A DNA stretch of 64,000 nt from Porticoccus sp041581635 (lineage in GTDB: Bacteria; Pseudomonadota; Gammaproteobacteria; Pseudomonadales; Porticoccaceae): contig JBFICW010000009.1 in the NCBI GenBank assembly GCA_041581635.1, forward strand, positions 12,476 through 76,475, written 5' to 3'. Shown piece after piece: positions 35,333-44,040 of the stretch. The stretch's first letter is position 1, and each line of letters starts with the position of its first letter. The notes under the pieces are model-generated. The model did not search any database and had not been told where the DNA came from. It saw only the letters and a program-made list of their open reading frames with translations. A program made the translations under genes and the position numbers.

Positions 35333-35983
35333 TTACTTGATGGCACCGAATAGCCAAGGAGTATCTTTTTCCCTTGCTGCTTCATAAGCACGAATAGCAT
35401 CTGCATCATTTAAAGTCAGGCCGATTTCATCCAAACCTTCGAGCAAACAGCCCTTACTGAACGCATCAATATCAAAGGAGAACTTCTCACCTGAAGGTGT
35501 GACTACCACCTGACGTGGCAAATCCACCGTCAACTCATAACCCTCATTTTCTTCAACTTCAGCAAATAACTGATCAACTATACTTTCTTTTAAAACAATA
35601 GGTAACAAACCATTCTTAAAGCAGTTATTAAAGAATATATCGGCAAAACTTGGCGCAATTACAGCTCTAAATCCGTAATCATCCAATGCCCAGGGTGCAT
35701 GCTCACGGCTGGATCCACAGCCAAAGTTCTCCCGCGCCAACAACACAGAGGCACCCTGATAACGAGGCCAGTTAAGTGGAAAATCTTTGTTCAGTGGCCG
35801 GTTAGAACAATCCTGCCCCGGCTTACCTTCATCCAGATAACGCAACTCATCAAACAAGTTTGGGCCAAAGCCACTGCGCTTAATCGATTTCAAAAACTGC
35901 TTGGGAATAATCATGTCAGTATCGACATTGGCACGGTCGATACCGGCCACGATGCCCTTATGTACGGTAAATGCTTTCATCAT
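35333..35983 (-). CDS. leuD: 3-isopropylmalate dehydratase, small subunit
   Basis: A 216-residue swivel-domain subunit. NVDTDMIIPKQFLKSI, NFGCGSSREHAPWAL and FADIFFNNCFKNGLLPI are the LeuD signatures. The start (MM) overlaps the leuC stop by four bases (ATGA), so the two subunits are translationally coupled. With LeuC it isomerises 2-isopropylmalate to 3-isopropylmalate. Confidence 0.97.
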   Translation of the reverse strand: MMKAFTVHKGIVAGIDRANVDTDMIIPKQFLKSIKRSGFGPNLFDELRYLDEGKPGQDCSNRPLNKDFPLNWPRYQGASVLLARENFGCGSSREHAPWALDDYGFRAVIAPSFADIFFNNCFKNGLLPIVLKESIVDQLFAEVEENEGYELTVDLPRQVVVTPSGEKFSFDIDAFSKGCLLEGLDEIGLTLNDADAIRAYEAAREKDTPWLFGAIK

Positions 35984-37410
35984 ACGACCTCGCTAAAGGC
36001 ACGAACATCAGTAATATGGCCAGCAATAGCTGCGGCAGCTGCCATTGCGGGACTCACTAAGTGCGTCCGCCCACCATTACCCTGTCGCCCCTCAAAATTA
36101 CGGTTTGAAGTTGAGGCGCAATGTTCACCCGCCCCTAACTTGTCAGCATTCATGGCCAAACACATGGAACAGCCCGGCTCGCGCCAATCCATACCCGCGT
36201 CGATAAAGATCTTATCCAACCCTTCGGCTTCCGCCTGCGCTTTCACCATTTGCGACCCAGGCACCACGAGTACCTGCTTGATACTGCCAGCCACCTTGCG
36301 GCCTTTTACGACTTTTGCCGCAGCGCGCATATCTTCGATACGAGAATTGGTACATGAACCAATAAAAACGCGGTCTACCGGTATATCGGTAATAGCTGTG
36401 CCACCCTCCAGTCCCATATAACGAAGGGCTTGCTCAATACCCTGCCTTTTCGCTGGGTCAGTTTCATCCTCAATGCGAGGAATAACACCAGTTACCGGCA
36501 AGACCATTTCTGGGGAAGTCCCCCAAGTGACCTGAGGCAAAATATCTTCGCCTTTCAGCTCGACTACCGTATCAAATTTAGCATCGCCATCACTTTGCAA
36601 GGTTTCCCAATAGGCCACCGCCTGATCCCAGACGTCACCAGTTGGTGCAAACTGACGCCCTTTGAAATACTCGATAGTCTGATCATCCACCGCTACCATA
36701 CCCACACGGGCGCCAGCTTCAATGGCCATATTACATACGGTCATACGCCCTTCAATGGACATATCCCTGAACACCTGACCAGCAAATTCAATGGCATAAC
36801 CAGTGCCACCTGCAGTGCCGATTTCACCGATAATAGCCAGTACTACATCTTTGGGGGTAACACCGTCACCCAATTTTCCATCGACCTTAATCAGCATATT
36901 TTTCATCTTCTTGGCAACCAAACACTGGGTAGCCAACACATGCTCAACTTCTGAAGTACCAATACCATGAGCCAAACAGGCAAATGCGCCGTGAGTAGCC
37001 GTATGGGAATCACCGCAAACCACCGTCATACCGGGCAATGAAGCACCGAGCTCGGGGCCCATCACATGCACAATGCCCTGCCCCATTTCGTTCATACCAA
37101 ATTCGCGAATCCCGAAATATTCACAGTTATCATCCAGCGTTTTCACCTGAATACGTGAAGTTTCGTCTGGAATAGCATCCACACCGGCGGCACGCTCGGC
37201 AGAATCGGTAGAGATGTTGTGATCTGGCGTCGCCACATTCACATCCAGACGCCAGGGCTTACGACCGGCCATACGCAGGCCCTCAAACGCCTGAGGTGAG
37301 GTCACTTCATGGAGAATATGACGATCGATGTAAATGAGTGAAGAACCATCATCTCGCTGTTTTACCAGATGCGCGTCCCACAATTTATCGTAAAGGGTTT
37401 TTCCAGCCAT
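35980..37410 (-). CDS. leuC: 3-isopropylmalate dehydratase, large subunit
   Basis: A 476-residue aconitase-like subunit with a [4Fe-4S] cluster. The cluster cysteines lie in FIGSCTNSRIEDMRAAA and in EPGCSMCLAMN. VVCGDSHTATHGAFACLAHGIGTSEVEHVL is another hallmark. E. coli LeuC is 466 residues. It is first of leuC-leuD-leuB and divergent from a LysR-type regulator. Upstream, a promoter (TAAAAT and TTGTTT with 17 bp between) and a T-N11-A palindrome are placed as expected for LysR-type activation. Confidence 0.97.
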   Translation of the reverse strand: MAGKTLYDKLWDAHLVKQRDDGSSLIYIDRHILHEVTSPQAFEGLRMAGRKPWRLDVNVATPDHNISTDSAERAAGVDAIPDETSRIQVKTLDDNCEYFGIREFGMNEMGQGIVHVMGPELGASLPGMTVVCGDSHTATHGAFACLAHGIGTSEVEHVLATQCLVAKKMKNMLIKVDGKLGDGVTPKDVVLAIIGEIGTAGGTGYAIEFAGQVFRDMSIEGRMTVCNMAIEAGARVGMVAVDDQTIEYFKGRQFAPTGDVWDQAVAYWETLQSDGDAKFDTVVELKGEDILPQVTWGTSPEMVLPVTGVIPRIEDETDPAKRQGIEQALRYMGLEGGTAITDIPVDRVFIGSCTNSRIEDMRAAAKVVKGRKVAGSIKQVLVVPGSQMVKAQAEAEGLDKIFIDAGMDWREPGCSMCLAMNADKLGAGEHCASTSNRNFEGRQGNGGRTHLVSPAMAAAAAIAGHITDVRAFSEVV

Positions 37411-37452
37411 GTTTCTAGCCCAGTTATCCTACAAAGTATCGTTAGTTGGGGG

Positions 37453-37481
37453 ATTTTAGGTATATGTTACCAATAAAACAA
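37453..37481 (-). promoter_or_regulatory. Predicted sigma70 promoter of leuC
   Basis: Read on the minus strand: -35 TTGTTT (37481-37476), a 17-base spacer, and -10 TAAAAT (37458-37453). A start near 37446 would give a leader of about 35 bases before the leuC ATG at 37410. The -35 is two to three bases off consensus, as expected for an activated promoter. Confidence 0.55.
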
Positions 37482-37502
37482 ATTCATATTTTTTATCTAT
37501 TG

Positions 37503-37519
37503 GATTCCAAATAGGAATC
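37503..37519. promoter_or_regulatory. LysR-type operator (T-N11-A)
   Basis: A perfect inverted repeat GATTCC-AAATA-GGAATC containing ATTCC-N5-GGAAT, a textbook T-N11-A box. Its centre (37511) is about 65 bp upstream of the predicted leuC start site, the classical recognition-site position for LysR regulators. It is also about 60 bp before the start codon of the divergent LysR gene, over the likely -35 area of that gene, which suits autoregulation. A longer pair CCAATA (37470-37475) / TATTGG (37498-37503) lies next to it and may form the activation site. Confidence 0.6.
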
Positions 37520-37570
37520 TTTAAACTTATACTCATACCTGCAATACTTTTTGGTACACCTTATATAATC

Positions 37571-38479
37571 ATGGACACTCAATTACTGGAAGCATTTATC
37601 GCCGTTGCAGAGTCTGGCTCATTTTCCACTGCAGCCGACAGAATCCACGTCACCCAACCTGCTGTCAGCAAACGTATCGCATTATTGGAAGAACAGCTGA
37701 ACACCCGCTTATTTGATCGCATTGCCCGCTCTGTAAACCTCACAGAGGCAGGAGAGGCCTTACTACCAAGAGCGAACCATATTCTTCGGGAGATATCAGA
37801 TACCAAACAAGCCATTAACGATCTCTCCGGCGATATCAGCGGCAGACTACGATTGGCCATTAGCCACCATATTGGCCTACACCGGCTCCCTCCTATTTTG
37901 AAGCGGTTTGCCCAAGGCTACCCTGAAGTCACCATCGATGTAGACTTTATGGACTCAGAAAAAGCCTATGAAGGTATTCTGCAGGGCCGCTTCGAAGTCG
38001 CGGCCATCACCTTGGCCCCGGAAGCCCATCCTAAAATTGAAGCAAAAACAATCTGGCCAGACCCATTGGTTTTCATGGTTTCAGAGGATCACCCTCTTTT
38101 TACTAAAAATGCAACAAAGATAGCGCCAACACTGAATGATCTAAGAAATTACCCAGCAATCCTACCCGGCCTTGGCACCTATACTGGGCGAATGACCCGA
38201 GCACTGTTTGAACAGCAAAAAGTCCCTCTTCCCCCCACGATGACGACCAACTACCTGGAAACCATCAAAATGATGGTAAGTATTGGACTGGGCTGGAGCC
38301 TGTTACCCGAAAGCATGCTGGAACCCGGTATTAGGGAGGTACCCATCGCAGGCGTACACATACAACGCGAACTGGGCTACATCCACCATCGCGAGAAAAG
38401 CCTGTCCAATGCGGCCAAGGCATTTATCCATTTGTTGCAGCAAGATATGGGAGGTTGCACTGCGCAGTCCCAAACATGA
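37571..38479 (+). CDS. LysR family transcriptional regulator (probable leuCDB regulator)
   Basis: A 302-residue LysR-type regulator. The N-terminal winged helix-turn-helix is typical (LLEAFIAVAESGSFSTAADRIHVTQPAVSKRIALLEEQL, residues about 4-42). The rest is the effector-binding domain (from about 90). It is divergent from leuC across a 160-bp region with a T-N11-A palindrome. Neighbourhood and site placement suggest control of leucine synthesis; the inducer would be a pathway intermediate, as for other LysR regulators (inference). The family call is firm and the target is probable. Confidence 0.92.
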   Translation: MDTQLLEAFIAVAESGSFSTAADRIHVTQPAVSKRIALLEEQLNTRLFDRIARSVNLTEAGEALLPRANHILREISDTKQAINDLSGDISGRLRLAISHHIGLHRLPPILKRFAQGYPEVTIDVDFMDSEKAYEGILQGRFEVAAITLAPEAHPKIEAKTIWPDPLVFMVSEDHPLFTKNATKIAPTLNDLRNYPAILPGLGTYTGRMTRALFEQQKVPLPPTMTTNYLETIKMMVSIGLGWSLLPESMLEPGIREVPIAGVHIQRELGYIHHREKSLSNAAKAFIHLLQQDMGGCTAQSQT

Positions 38480-38510
38480 TAGCCATCGTCCCTGCTGTTC
38501 TTATACCAAA

Positions 38511-38526
38511 CGAAATCATGATTTCG
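38511..38526. promoter_or_regulatory. 16-bp perfect palindrome after the LysR gene
   Basis: CGAAATCATGATTTCG is a perfect inverted repeat with no loop, 31 bp after the LysR stop and 159 bp before the next gene. With no spacer it would make a poor terminator hairpin unless the central four to six bases open, and no T-run follows. It could be a protein-binding site. About 110 bp downstream, GGACGC (38634-38639) and GCGTCC (38653-38658) form another small hairpin. Confidence 0.3.
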
Positions 38527-38685
38527 CGCTAGCCTCCAGTTCTATATTTGATTTATAAAGTGATTATTTCCATGAATTAAAGGGCCACCCCCATTTAATT
38601 AAAAACGGTGTAAAATGCAGCACCCTTGGCAGAGGACGCTATTCGTATAAACGCGTCCACGGTGTATTAACAACAGGTAAAAACG

Positions 38686-39120
38686 ATGTTTCGACCTTTG
38701 GCTTTAGTGCTATCTATTTTTCTTTTCTTACTCTCTTCCAACACGTTTGCATTCGGCCCCATGGGTGGTGTGGGTCAGCCCAACGCTCGGACAATGCTTA
38801 GAGTGGACGAATATTTTTTGAACGGGAAAAAGATTGCTTCAAGCAGGGATACGGCCATAGGCAAGATACAGCTTTGTTTAAAATCAGACGATAATGCCGT
38901 AAAACTGAAAAGAAAAACGCTAGAGCCTTATGTCGGTGCCACAACGGATGATTTTATTAATAGTATCCACGAGTGTGACAAGCCAGAAGTGTCGATTACT
39001 GAGAGGCTGGGGACAGACAATACCGCCTACATTGTGTATTACTTTAACAAGCGGTATAAGCTAAAGCTGACAGAGCATACCAAGTCAGTCATTGCCGATT
39101 ATAAGCACTTTGAGGATTAG
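38686..39120 (+). CDS. Hypothetical exported protein (144 aa)
   Basis: A 144-residue protein with a clear Sec signal peptide (LALVLSIFLFLLSSNTFAFG; cleavage after about residue 23). The mature part is about 120 residues and basic, with two cysteines (CLKS, HECDK) that could form a disulfide in the periplasm. There is no further membrane helix. I recognise no family. It has its own upstream region with a possible -10 (TAAAAT at 38611) and ends 46 bp before a SpoIIAA-like gene, so the two may be co-transcribed. Confidence 0.7.
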   Translation: MFRPLALVLSIFLFLLSSNTFAFGPMGGVGQPNARTMLRVDEYFLNGKKIASSRDTAIGKIQLCLKSDDNAVKLKRKTLEPYVGATTDDFINSIHECDKPEVSITERLGTDNTAYIVYYFNKRYKLKLTEHTKSVIADYKHFED

Positions 39121-39166
39121 ACAGGTTAAAGGGGCAGCATCCTTTAACTAACACAGGCAGATAGTT

Positions 39167-39532
39167 ATGTTAGAAATGATAGAGATTGGAATTGATCATT
39201 CCGTCGCTTTTCGCATATCAGGGAAAGTGACTGAAAGTGACATGTCTTTGGTACTCGCCGACGCAAGGGAAAAGATTAAGCGTCACGGAAAGATTGTTCT
39301 TCTTGAGCAGATAGATTCATTCGAAGGCATCGAAATATCGGCGATCATTGAAGAGTTTAAATATTTATTTGAAGTGGGAATTTCTAATATCACTAGAGTC
39401 GCCGTCTTATCCAACGATAAGTGGCTGGAAACAATGATTAATATAGAAGACACATTTTTTAGCCATATTAAAATGAAATGTTTCCGTATCGAAGACAAGG
39501 ATGCGGCCATAGCGTTTTTAAACGCCTCGTAA
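39167..39532 (+). CDS. SpoIIAA-like (STAS fold) protein
   Basis: A 121-residue soluble protein with the SpoIIAA-like pattern. The first strand pair is VAFRISGKVTESDMSLVLADA, followed by IVLLEQIDSFEGIEISAIIEEFKY and the late block ITRVAVLSNDKWLETMI. Family members with this STAS-like fold are found as single domains in many proteobacteria, with no settled role. AGGCAG lies upstream of the ATG at 39167, and a second Met three codons on is an alternative. A strong terminator follows 90 bp after the stop. Confidence 0.8.
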   Translation: MLEMIEIGIDHSVAFRISGKVTESDMSLVLADAREKIKRHGKIVLLEQIDSFEGIEISAIIEEFKYLFEVGISNITRVAVLSNDKWLETMINIEDTFFSHIKMKCFRIEDKDAAIAFLNAS

Positions 39533-39623
39533 CAAAGCACACCGATAAACCAGCGCAATTTTTGTCTTGCTTTAATTGCATGCCATTTGACCAGCGTGCT
39601 ATTTACCTAAAAAGTATCAAAAT

Positions 39624-39656
39624 AAACAGGGCTAGAGACAATCTCTAACCCTGTTT
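39624..39656. terminator. Bidirectional Rho-independent terminator
   Basis: AAACAGGGCTAGAGA pairs with TCTCTAACCCTGTTT around CAA, a stem of 15 bp with one mismatch, flanked by A-rich and T-rich ends on both sides. It lies between the convergent SpoIIAA-like and acyl-CoA dehydrogenase genes and can end both transcripts. Confidence 0.88.
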
Positions 39657-39670
39657 ATTTAAAACAAGAC

Positions 39671-41440
39671 CTAAAAACTCTCAGCATCCAGCCCCATTAC
39701 TGTCTCTGGCCCCGCTTTTACTGCTTCGAGATATCCGGCATTCCGCGACATTACATGCTGAGCAAAAAACTTAGCGGTCATCACCTTGTTGGTATTAAAG
39801 CGGGCATTGCCTTCACCTGCAGCATTCAATTGAGTGGCAGCTACTGCACTTTTAGCCAACATGCCGCCGGCAACGGTCGTTCCCATTAACATCATCATGT
39901 TATAAGCAGCAGCGGTTGGTGTTGTCCAATCTTCACCGGCCAACAGGGTTTTGGCCGCCTCCTGACAAGCAGCTAATGATGAGGCCAGGCTACCGGCTAT
40001 AACATCAAGACCTGCGTTTCGAGCATCGTCGACCACCTGGGCCAGTTCACCAAGCAATTCCATCGCGGATTGCCCTTTATCTCGGGCCAGTTTACGACCC
40101 ACCAGATCAAGAGCCTGGATACCATTAGTACCCTCATAGATAGGTAAAATACGGGCATCTCTCAAATGCTGTGCCGCACCCGTCTCTTCCACGAACCCCA
40201 TACCTCCATGCACTTGCACCCCCAGAGAGGTGACCTCCATGCCTATTTCGGTACACCAGCCTTTCACCAGTGGGGTCAGCACATCAACGCGGCGTTGATG
40301 GTAAGCGACTTGTTCTTTATCCTCTAATTTATGCACATAATCTTCGTGGGCAAAAGATAAATAGGCTAACGCCCGGGCGCCTTCAGTTAATGAACGCATC
40401 AACATCAGCATACGGCGCACATCGGGGTGATGAATGATGGTGGCTTTTTTATTCCCAGGGACACTACCCTGCACACGGTCTTTAGCGAACGCTACCGCCT
40501 GCTGATAAGCCCGCTCACTGATAGACACTCCCTGCAAACCCACTGCAAGGCGTGCTTCATTCATCATGGCGAACATATACACCAAGCCCTGGTTTTCCTC
40601 ACCCACCAGATAACCCACAGCACCGCCATTATCGCCAAAAGACAATGAACAGGTCGGACTGGCATGGATACCCAGCTTGTGTTCCACCCCCACACAGCGA
40701 ACATCATTCCGCTCACCGGCACTGCCATCGTCATTTATCAGGAATTTGGGTACCACAAACAGGGATATGCCCTTTACCCCTTCAGGAGCATCCGGAGTTC
40801 GGGCCAGTACGAGGTGGATAATATTATCCGTATAGTCGTGATCGCCCCAGGTAATAAAAATTTTCTGGCCACTAAGCAGGTAGTGATCGCCATTGGGCAC
40901 CGCTTTGGTTCGAACGGCCGCAAGGTCAGAGCCGGCCTGAGGCTCGGTGAGATTCATGGTGCCTGTCCATGTACCTGACACCAGGTTGTTTAAATAAGTT
41001 TGTTTTTGCTCATCACTGCCATAAAGAGTCAGTGCTGTCACCACACCTTTGGTGAGCATGGGACATAAACTGAATGCCATATTGGCGGATTGCGACATTT
41101 CATCGACGGCAACAGCCAGTAGCGCAGGTAAGCCCTGGCCACCATAATTGGTATCACCTGTCAGTCCTGGCCAGCCAGCCTCTACGATTTTCTGATAAAT
41201 GCCATCTAATGCGGGGGCGGTAATCACCTTATCCCCTTCCAATCTTGACCCTTGAGAATCAGCCAATTGGTTTGTGGGAGCCAGGACTTCGCCATAAAAA
41301 CGAGCCGATTCATCTAGAATGGCCTCTACCATATCTGGTGTTGCTTCGTCGTAATCTGGGAGTTGCGCAATGCTCTCCATACCCAATACGTTATTGAGCA
41401 GGAACTTCATATCTTCAACAGGCGCGTTATAAACAGTCAT
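39671..41440 (-). CDS. Acyl-CoA dehydrogenase (FadE/DmdC-like)
   Basis: A 589-residue flavoprotein of the long acyl-CoA dehydrogenase group that has an extra N-terminal helix region and a C-terminal extension. Blocks are NLTEPQAGSDLAAVRTKAV (FAD and substrate), KIFITWGDHD, LGIHASPTCSLSFGDN, RLAVGLQGVSISERAYQQAVAFAKDRVQG, and QVHGGMGFVEETGAAQHLRDARILPIYEGTNGIQALDL. The catalytic Glu is in YEGTNG. Members oxidise fatty acyl-CoAs or, in DmdC, methylmercaptopropionyl-CoA; the sequence alone does not choose. It is monocistronic and ends at the shared terminator. Confidence 0.92.
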   Translation of the reverse strand: MTVYNAPVEDMKFLLNNVLGMESIAQLPDYDEATPDMVEAILDESARFYGEVLAPTNQLADSQGSRLEGDKVITAPALDGIYQKIVEAGWPGLTGDTNYGGQGLPALLAVAVDEMSQSANMAFSLCPMLTKGVVTALTLYGSDEQKQTYLNNLVSGTWTGTMNLTEPQAGSDLAAVRTKAVPNGDHYLLSGQKIFITWGDHDYTDNIIHLVLARTPDAPEGVKGISLFVVPKFLINDDGSAGERNDVRCVGVEHKLGIHASPTCSLSFGDNGGAVGYLVGEENQGLVYMFAMMNEARLAVGLQGVSISERAYQQAVAFAKDRVQGSVPGNKKATIIHHPDVRRMLMLMRSLTEGARALAYLSFAHEDYVHKLEDKEQVAYHQRRVDVLTPLVKGWCTEIGMEVTSLGVQVHGGMGFVEETGAAQHLRDARILPIYEGTNGIQALDLVGRKLARDKGQSAMELLGELAQVVDDARNAGLDVIAGSLASSLAACQEAAKTLLAGEDWTTPTAAAYNMMMLMGTTVAGGMLAKSAVAATQLNAAGEGNARFNTNKVMTAKFFAQHVMSRNAGYLEAVKAGPETVMGLDAESF

Positions 41441-41599
41441 ACCCTCATCCCTTTTGTAAAAACCAATAGTAACCTTCAGTTGTAATCTTTATATAAGACC
41501 ATATCAGGAGAAAAAGTGTAGCTGTTTCGGGACATAAAAATGTGTAATTTGTGACTCAGGGGTTCCCAGCTTTATCGGTGAACAGGAAAAGGCTGATAG

Positions 41600-42307
41600 C
41601 TACCCGGCAACCTCGACTTCATCAACCCCTGCATCATTGTACAACCGTGAAAAAGCCTGAGGATCTTGTAAATGACCCGTATTATCAAGCATAGGGTAAG
41701 GCAGCCCTCGCTCGCGGCACATGCGGGCTATCAGCGGCTGGCACCACTCAAAGAGTAGCGTGCGGTATTCATCTAGAGGTAAGTGGCAGTCATCGTACAT
41801 ATTCGCTTCGCGGCGCTGTCTTTGGGCTTCAGCCAGAATAATGGCGCAAGCCACAGAGACGTTAAAGGATTCTGCCATGCCCATCATGGGGATAATCACT
41901 GTGCCATCAATCTGATTGCAGGCACTTTCACTGACACCCCACTTTTCCGCACCCAGTAACAGCGCTGTGGGTTTGGTGTAATCCACGTCACGATAATCTA
42001 CGGCACGCTCATCAAAATGGGCGGCCAAGACTTGAAAACCTTTGCTCTGAAGGTTTTGGATGGGTGTGACAATGTCCTGGTGAACTGTCGTTTTCACCCA
42101 CTTGTGAGACCCCATGGCCGTGCCCGTATGGGCCCGAAATACCCCCTCTTTGTAAACCGCATGAACCCGGTGAATACCCACCGCATCGGCCGTACGGATA
42201 ATTGCCGACAGGTTTTGTCCCTTATGTACCTGATCAGTAATCACGGTCAGATCTGTCTGACGACTATTGAGGACTTTAAGTATCTTTTCGTAGCGTTCTG
42301 GCGTCAT
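41600..42307 (-). CDS. trmH: tRNA (guanosine(18)-2'-O)-methyltransferase
   Basis: A 235-residue SpoU-family (knotted) methyltransferase. Motif 1 is NLSAIIRTADAVGIHRVHAV, motif 2 LLLGAEKWGVSE, and motif 3 IPMMGMAESFNVSVACAIILAEAQRQR. The N-terminal MTPERYEKILKVLNSRQTDLTV is as in E. coli TrmH (229 residues). It methylates the ribose of G18 in the D-loop. The gene has about 42 bp before the neighbouring decarboxylase-like gene and likely its own promoter. Confidence 0.94.
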   Translation of the reverse strand: MTPERYEKILKVLNSRQTDLTVITDQVHKGQNLSAIIRTADAVGIHRVHAVYKEGVFRAHTGTAMGSHKWVKTTVHQDIVTPIQNLQSKGFQVLAAHFDERAVDYRDVDYTKPTALLLGAEKWGVSESACNQIDGTVIIPMMGMAESFNVSVACAIILAEAQRQRREANMYDDCHLPLDEYRTLLFEWCQPLIARMCRERGLPYPMLDNTGHLQDPQAFSRLYNDAGVDEVEVAG

Positions 42308-42349
42308 CCGTTCATTATGTCAGAGCGCAGAAAAATCAAAAACCAGAAA

Positions 42350-42664
42350 CTAGTTAAAAACATCTTCAACCCAGCTTAATGCCGCTGCGACCGCCGGAAA
42401 ACCAATGGTACTGGTCAACAATAACAACGTGTGACAGATTTCCTCCTCATTGGCACCCAATTCCAATGCCCGGTGGGTATGGCTAAGGACGGCCCCTTTG
42501 GAACGAATGCTGGCAGCGGCGGCCAGCTGAATCAACTGGGCATTTTTTGCATTCACTGGTCCCTGTTGACGCACGGTTTCCCCTAAATTGGAAAGCGCCT
42601 TGGAGAACACGGGATAACGCTTTAATAAACGGGAATATGTTTTGGGCAGTAATGAATCTGGCAT
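42350..42664 (-). CDS. Carboxymuconolactone decarboxylase-like (AhpD fold) protein
   Basis: A 104-residue all-helical protein of the carboxymuconolactone decarboxylase/AhpD fold: LIQLAAAASIRSKGAVLSHTHRALELGANEEEICHTLLLL. The AhpD CxxC pair is absent (only one Cys, in ICHTLL), so the peroxidase-linked activity is unlikely; a His is kept in SHTHRA. I start at 42664 (MPDSLLPK), with GGGGGA nine bases upstream, not at the more distant first ATG. Such proteins are often uncharacterised. Confidence 0.8.
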   Translation of the reverse strand: MPDSLLPKTYSRLLKRYPVFSKALSNLGETVRQQGPVNAKNAQLIQLAAAASIRSKGAVLSHTHRALELGANEEEICHTLLLLTSTIGFPAVAAALSWVEDVFN

Positions 42665-42754
42665 GGTGATCGTCCCCCTTTTCCTGAGAGTAGCTTTTAG
42701 ATAAGTAGCCAAACTGTTAGCAGTATAGTAAACCTTGATCAGCTAACCATTTGG

Positions 42755-43705
42755 ATGCAAATTAGTAACAAGCACAAACCCTTAGGAGGAAAACTGATTT
42801 TGACCAACTATCTACGCGGAAAAGCGCTGTGGCAACACGTGACAACAGTAACGGATTCGGCTCTGGCCTGTGGTGCACTAGAATCCATTCCCACTCACAG
42901 TGAAATGCGTGAAATTTCTGATACCGAAATCACCGTCAGTTTTCAGGTCAGAATAGTAGAAAACCTACGACGAAAATCAAGAGCGGCACAACAACGCGCC
43001 AGGCAAGTTCCCAACGCCAAAGATTTTAACCCCTTCTTGCCCTATGACTCTGCACTGTATGTGGGCGAGCTTACGGATCACTACCGCTGCCTGTTAAATA
43101 AATATAATGTGTTGGATCACCATATATTAATGGTGACGAATCAATTTGTGCCCCAACAGACACCTTTGGATACAGAAGACTTTCTAGCCGCACAAATCTG
43201 TTTAGAGGCTCATGATGGACTTGTTTTCTATAATGGTGGTTCCGCAGCGGGAGCCAGCGTTGAACACAAGCATTTGCAGATGATTCCTCTCCCCCTCTCG
43301 GCTGAGTGTAATTTTCCATTTGATGGACTACTTTCGCTATCAGGTATCACCGATCAACCAATATCCACAGAGCTTCCTTTTCCACACAAAGTCGTCGCGA
43401 CAGAGTTCACCGGAACAGCATCAAGAAGAGAATTAAGCAAGGCCGCTGAAACCAATTGTGACAACTACCATCACTTATTAACCGAGCTGAATATCTCACC
43501 AAACAACGATGGGTTAATGTCGGCTCATAATATGCTGATGACACGCAACTTTATCTGCGTCATTCCACGCAGCAGGGAGAGTTACCAGGGGATTGCCGTT
43601 AATGCATTGGGATTTGCCGGGATGCTTTTAGTCAAAAATGAAGACCAATTAAAGCAACTGGATGATGTCGGCTGTTTGGCGTTACTCAAAGCAGTCTCTT
43701 TGTAA
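42755..43705 (+). CDS. Ap4A phosphorylase-like protein (ATP adenylyltransferase)
   Basis: A 316-residue protein of the HIT-related Ap4A phosphorylase family. The N-terminal part includes NPFLPYDSALYVGEL and HILMVTNQF. The catalytic His triad is in SAAGASVEHKHLQMIPLPL (HxHxQ), as in yeast Apa1/Apa2 and cyanobacterial relatives. The C-terminal part holds HNMLMTRNFICVIPRS. The family breaks diadenosine tetraphosphate by phosphorolysis or joins ADP and ATP. The ribosome site before the ATG is weak, so a nearby alternative start is possible. Confidence 0.8.
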   Translation: MQISNKHKPLGGKLILTNYLRGKALWQHVTTVTDSALACGALESIPTHSEMREISDTEITVSFQVRIVENLRRKSRAAQQRARQVPNAKDFNPFLPYDSALYVGELTDHYRCLLNKYNVLDHHILMVTNQFVPQQTPLDTEDFLAAQICLEAHDGLVFYNGGSAAGASVEHKHLQMIPLPLSAECNFPFDGLLSLSGITDQPISTELPFPHKVVATEFTGTASRRELSKAAETNCDNYHHLLTELNISPNNDGLMSAHNMLMTRNFICVIPRSRESYQGIAVNALGFAGMLLVKNEDQLKQLDDVGCLALLKAVSL

Positions 43706-44040
43706 GGAAAAGGACGGTGTTTTCTTAGCAAGGTGTTATTCACCCTGAGTTACAGGCTAGCTCTACCGACAAATTTAACGGTATAAAGCCTCTTGAACTT
43801 TCGGAAACCACCTCCATCTAAAATCCATATTTCAGTTCGCGGCTTACATATTTCAGTTCGCGGCTTATTTGCCCGGGGATATATTCTGTTGCCAAAGGAC
43901 GTGTATATGAACAAAGTTTTATTCAGTGTAGTATTCACATCCGCTGGGCTAATGCCACTCTCTGATGGGGGCAAAACATGTCACTGATACTGATGACGCC
44001 CCGTATTTATAACTAGAAATTCTCACATCCGGAGGACACC
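43706..44040. other. Gene-poor stretch before the Gld-type operon
   Basis: 335 bp. It carries the tandem 21-bp repeat (43826-43867) and a short frame starting at 43907 whose first residues (MNKVLFSVVFTSAGLMPLSDGG) look like a signal peptide before it stops at 43987. In the next frame the codons run on as HVTDTDDAPYL, so this may be a decayed small secreted-protein gene. The GGAGG just before 44041 belongs to the ABC gene. Confidence 0.45.
43826..43867 (+). repeat. Tandem direct repeat, two 21-bp copies
   Basis: Two identical, abutting 21-bp copies (43826-43846 and 43847-43867), each running from CATATTTCAG to CGCGGCTTA. The unit length is a multiple of three, so any frame through it stays open and repeats seven residues. 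It lies in the gene-poor region upstream of the Gld-type ABC operon. Confidence 0.85.

Noticed and set aside
43793..43987. 64-codon plus-strand frame across the tandem repeat
   Set aside because: The first half is made by the 21-bp doublet and the second looks like a broken signal peptide; not called as a gene.
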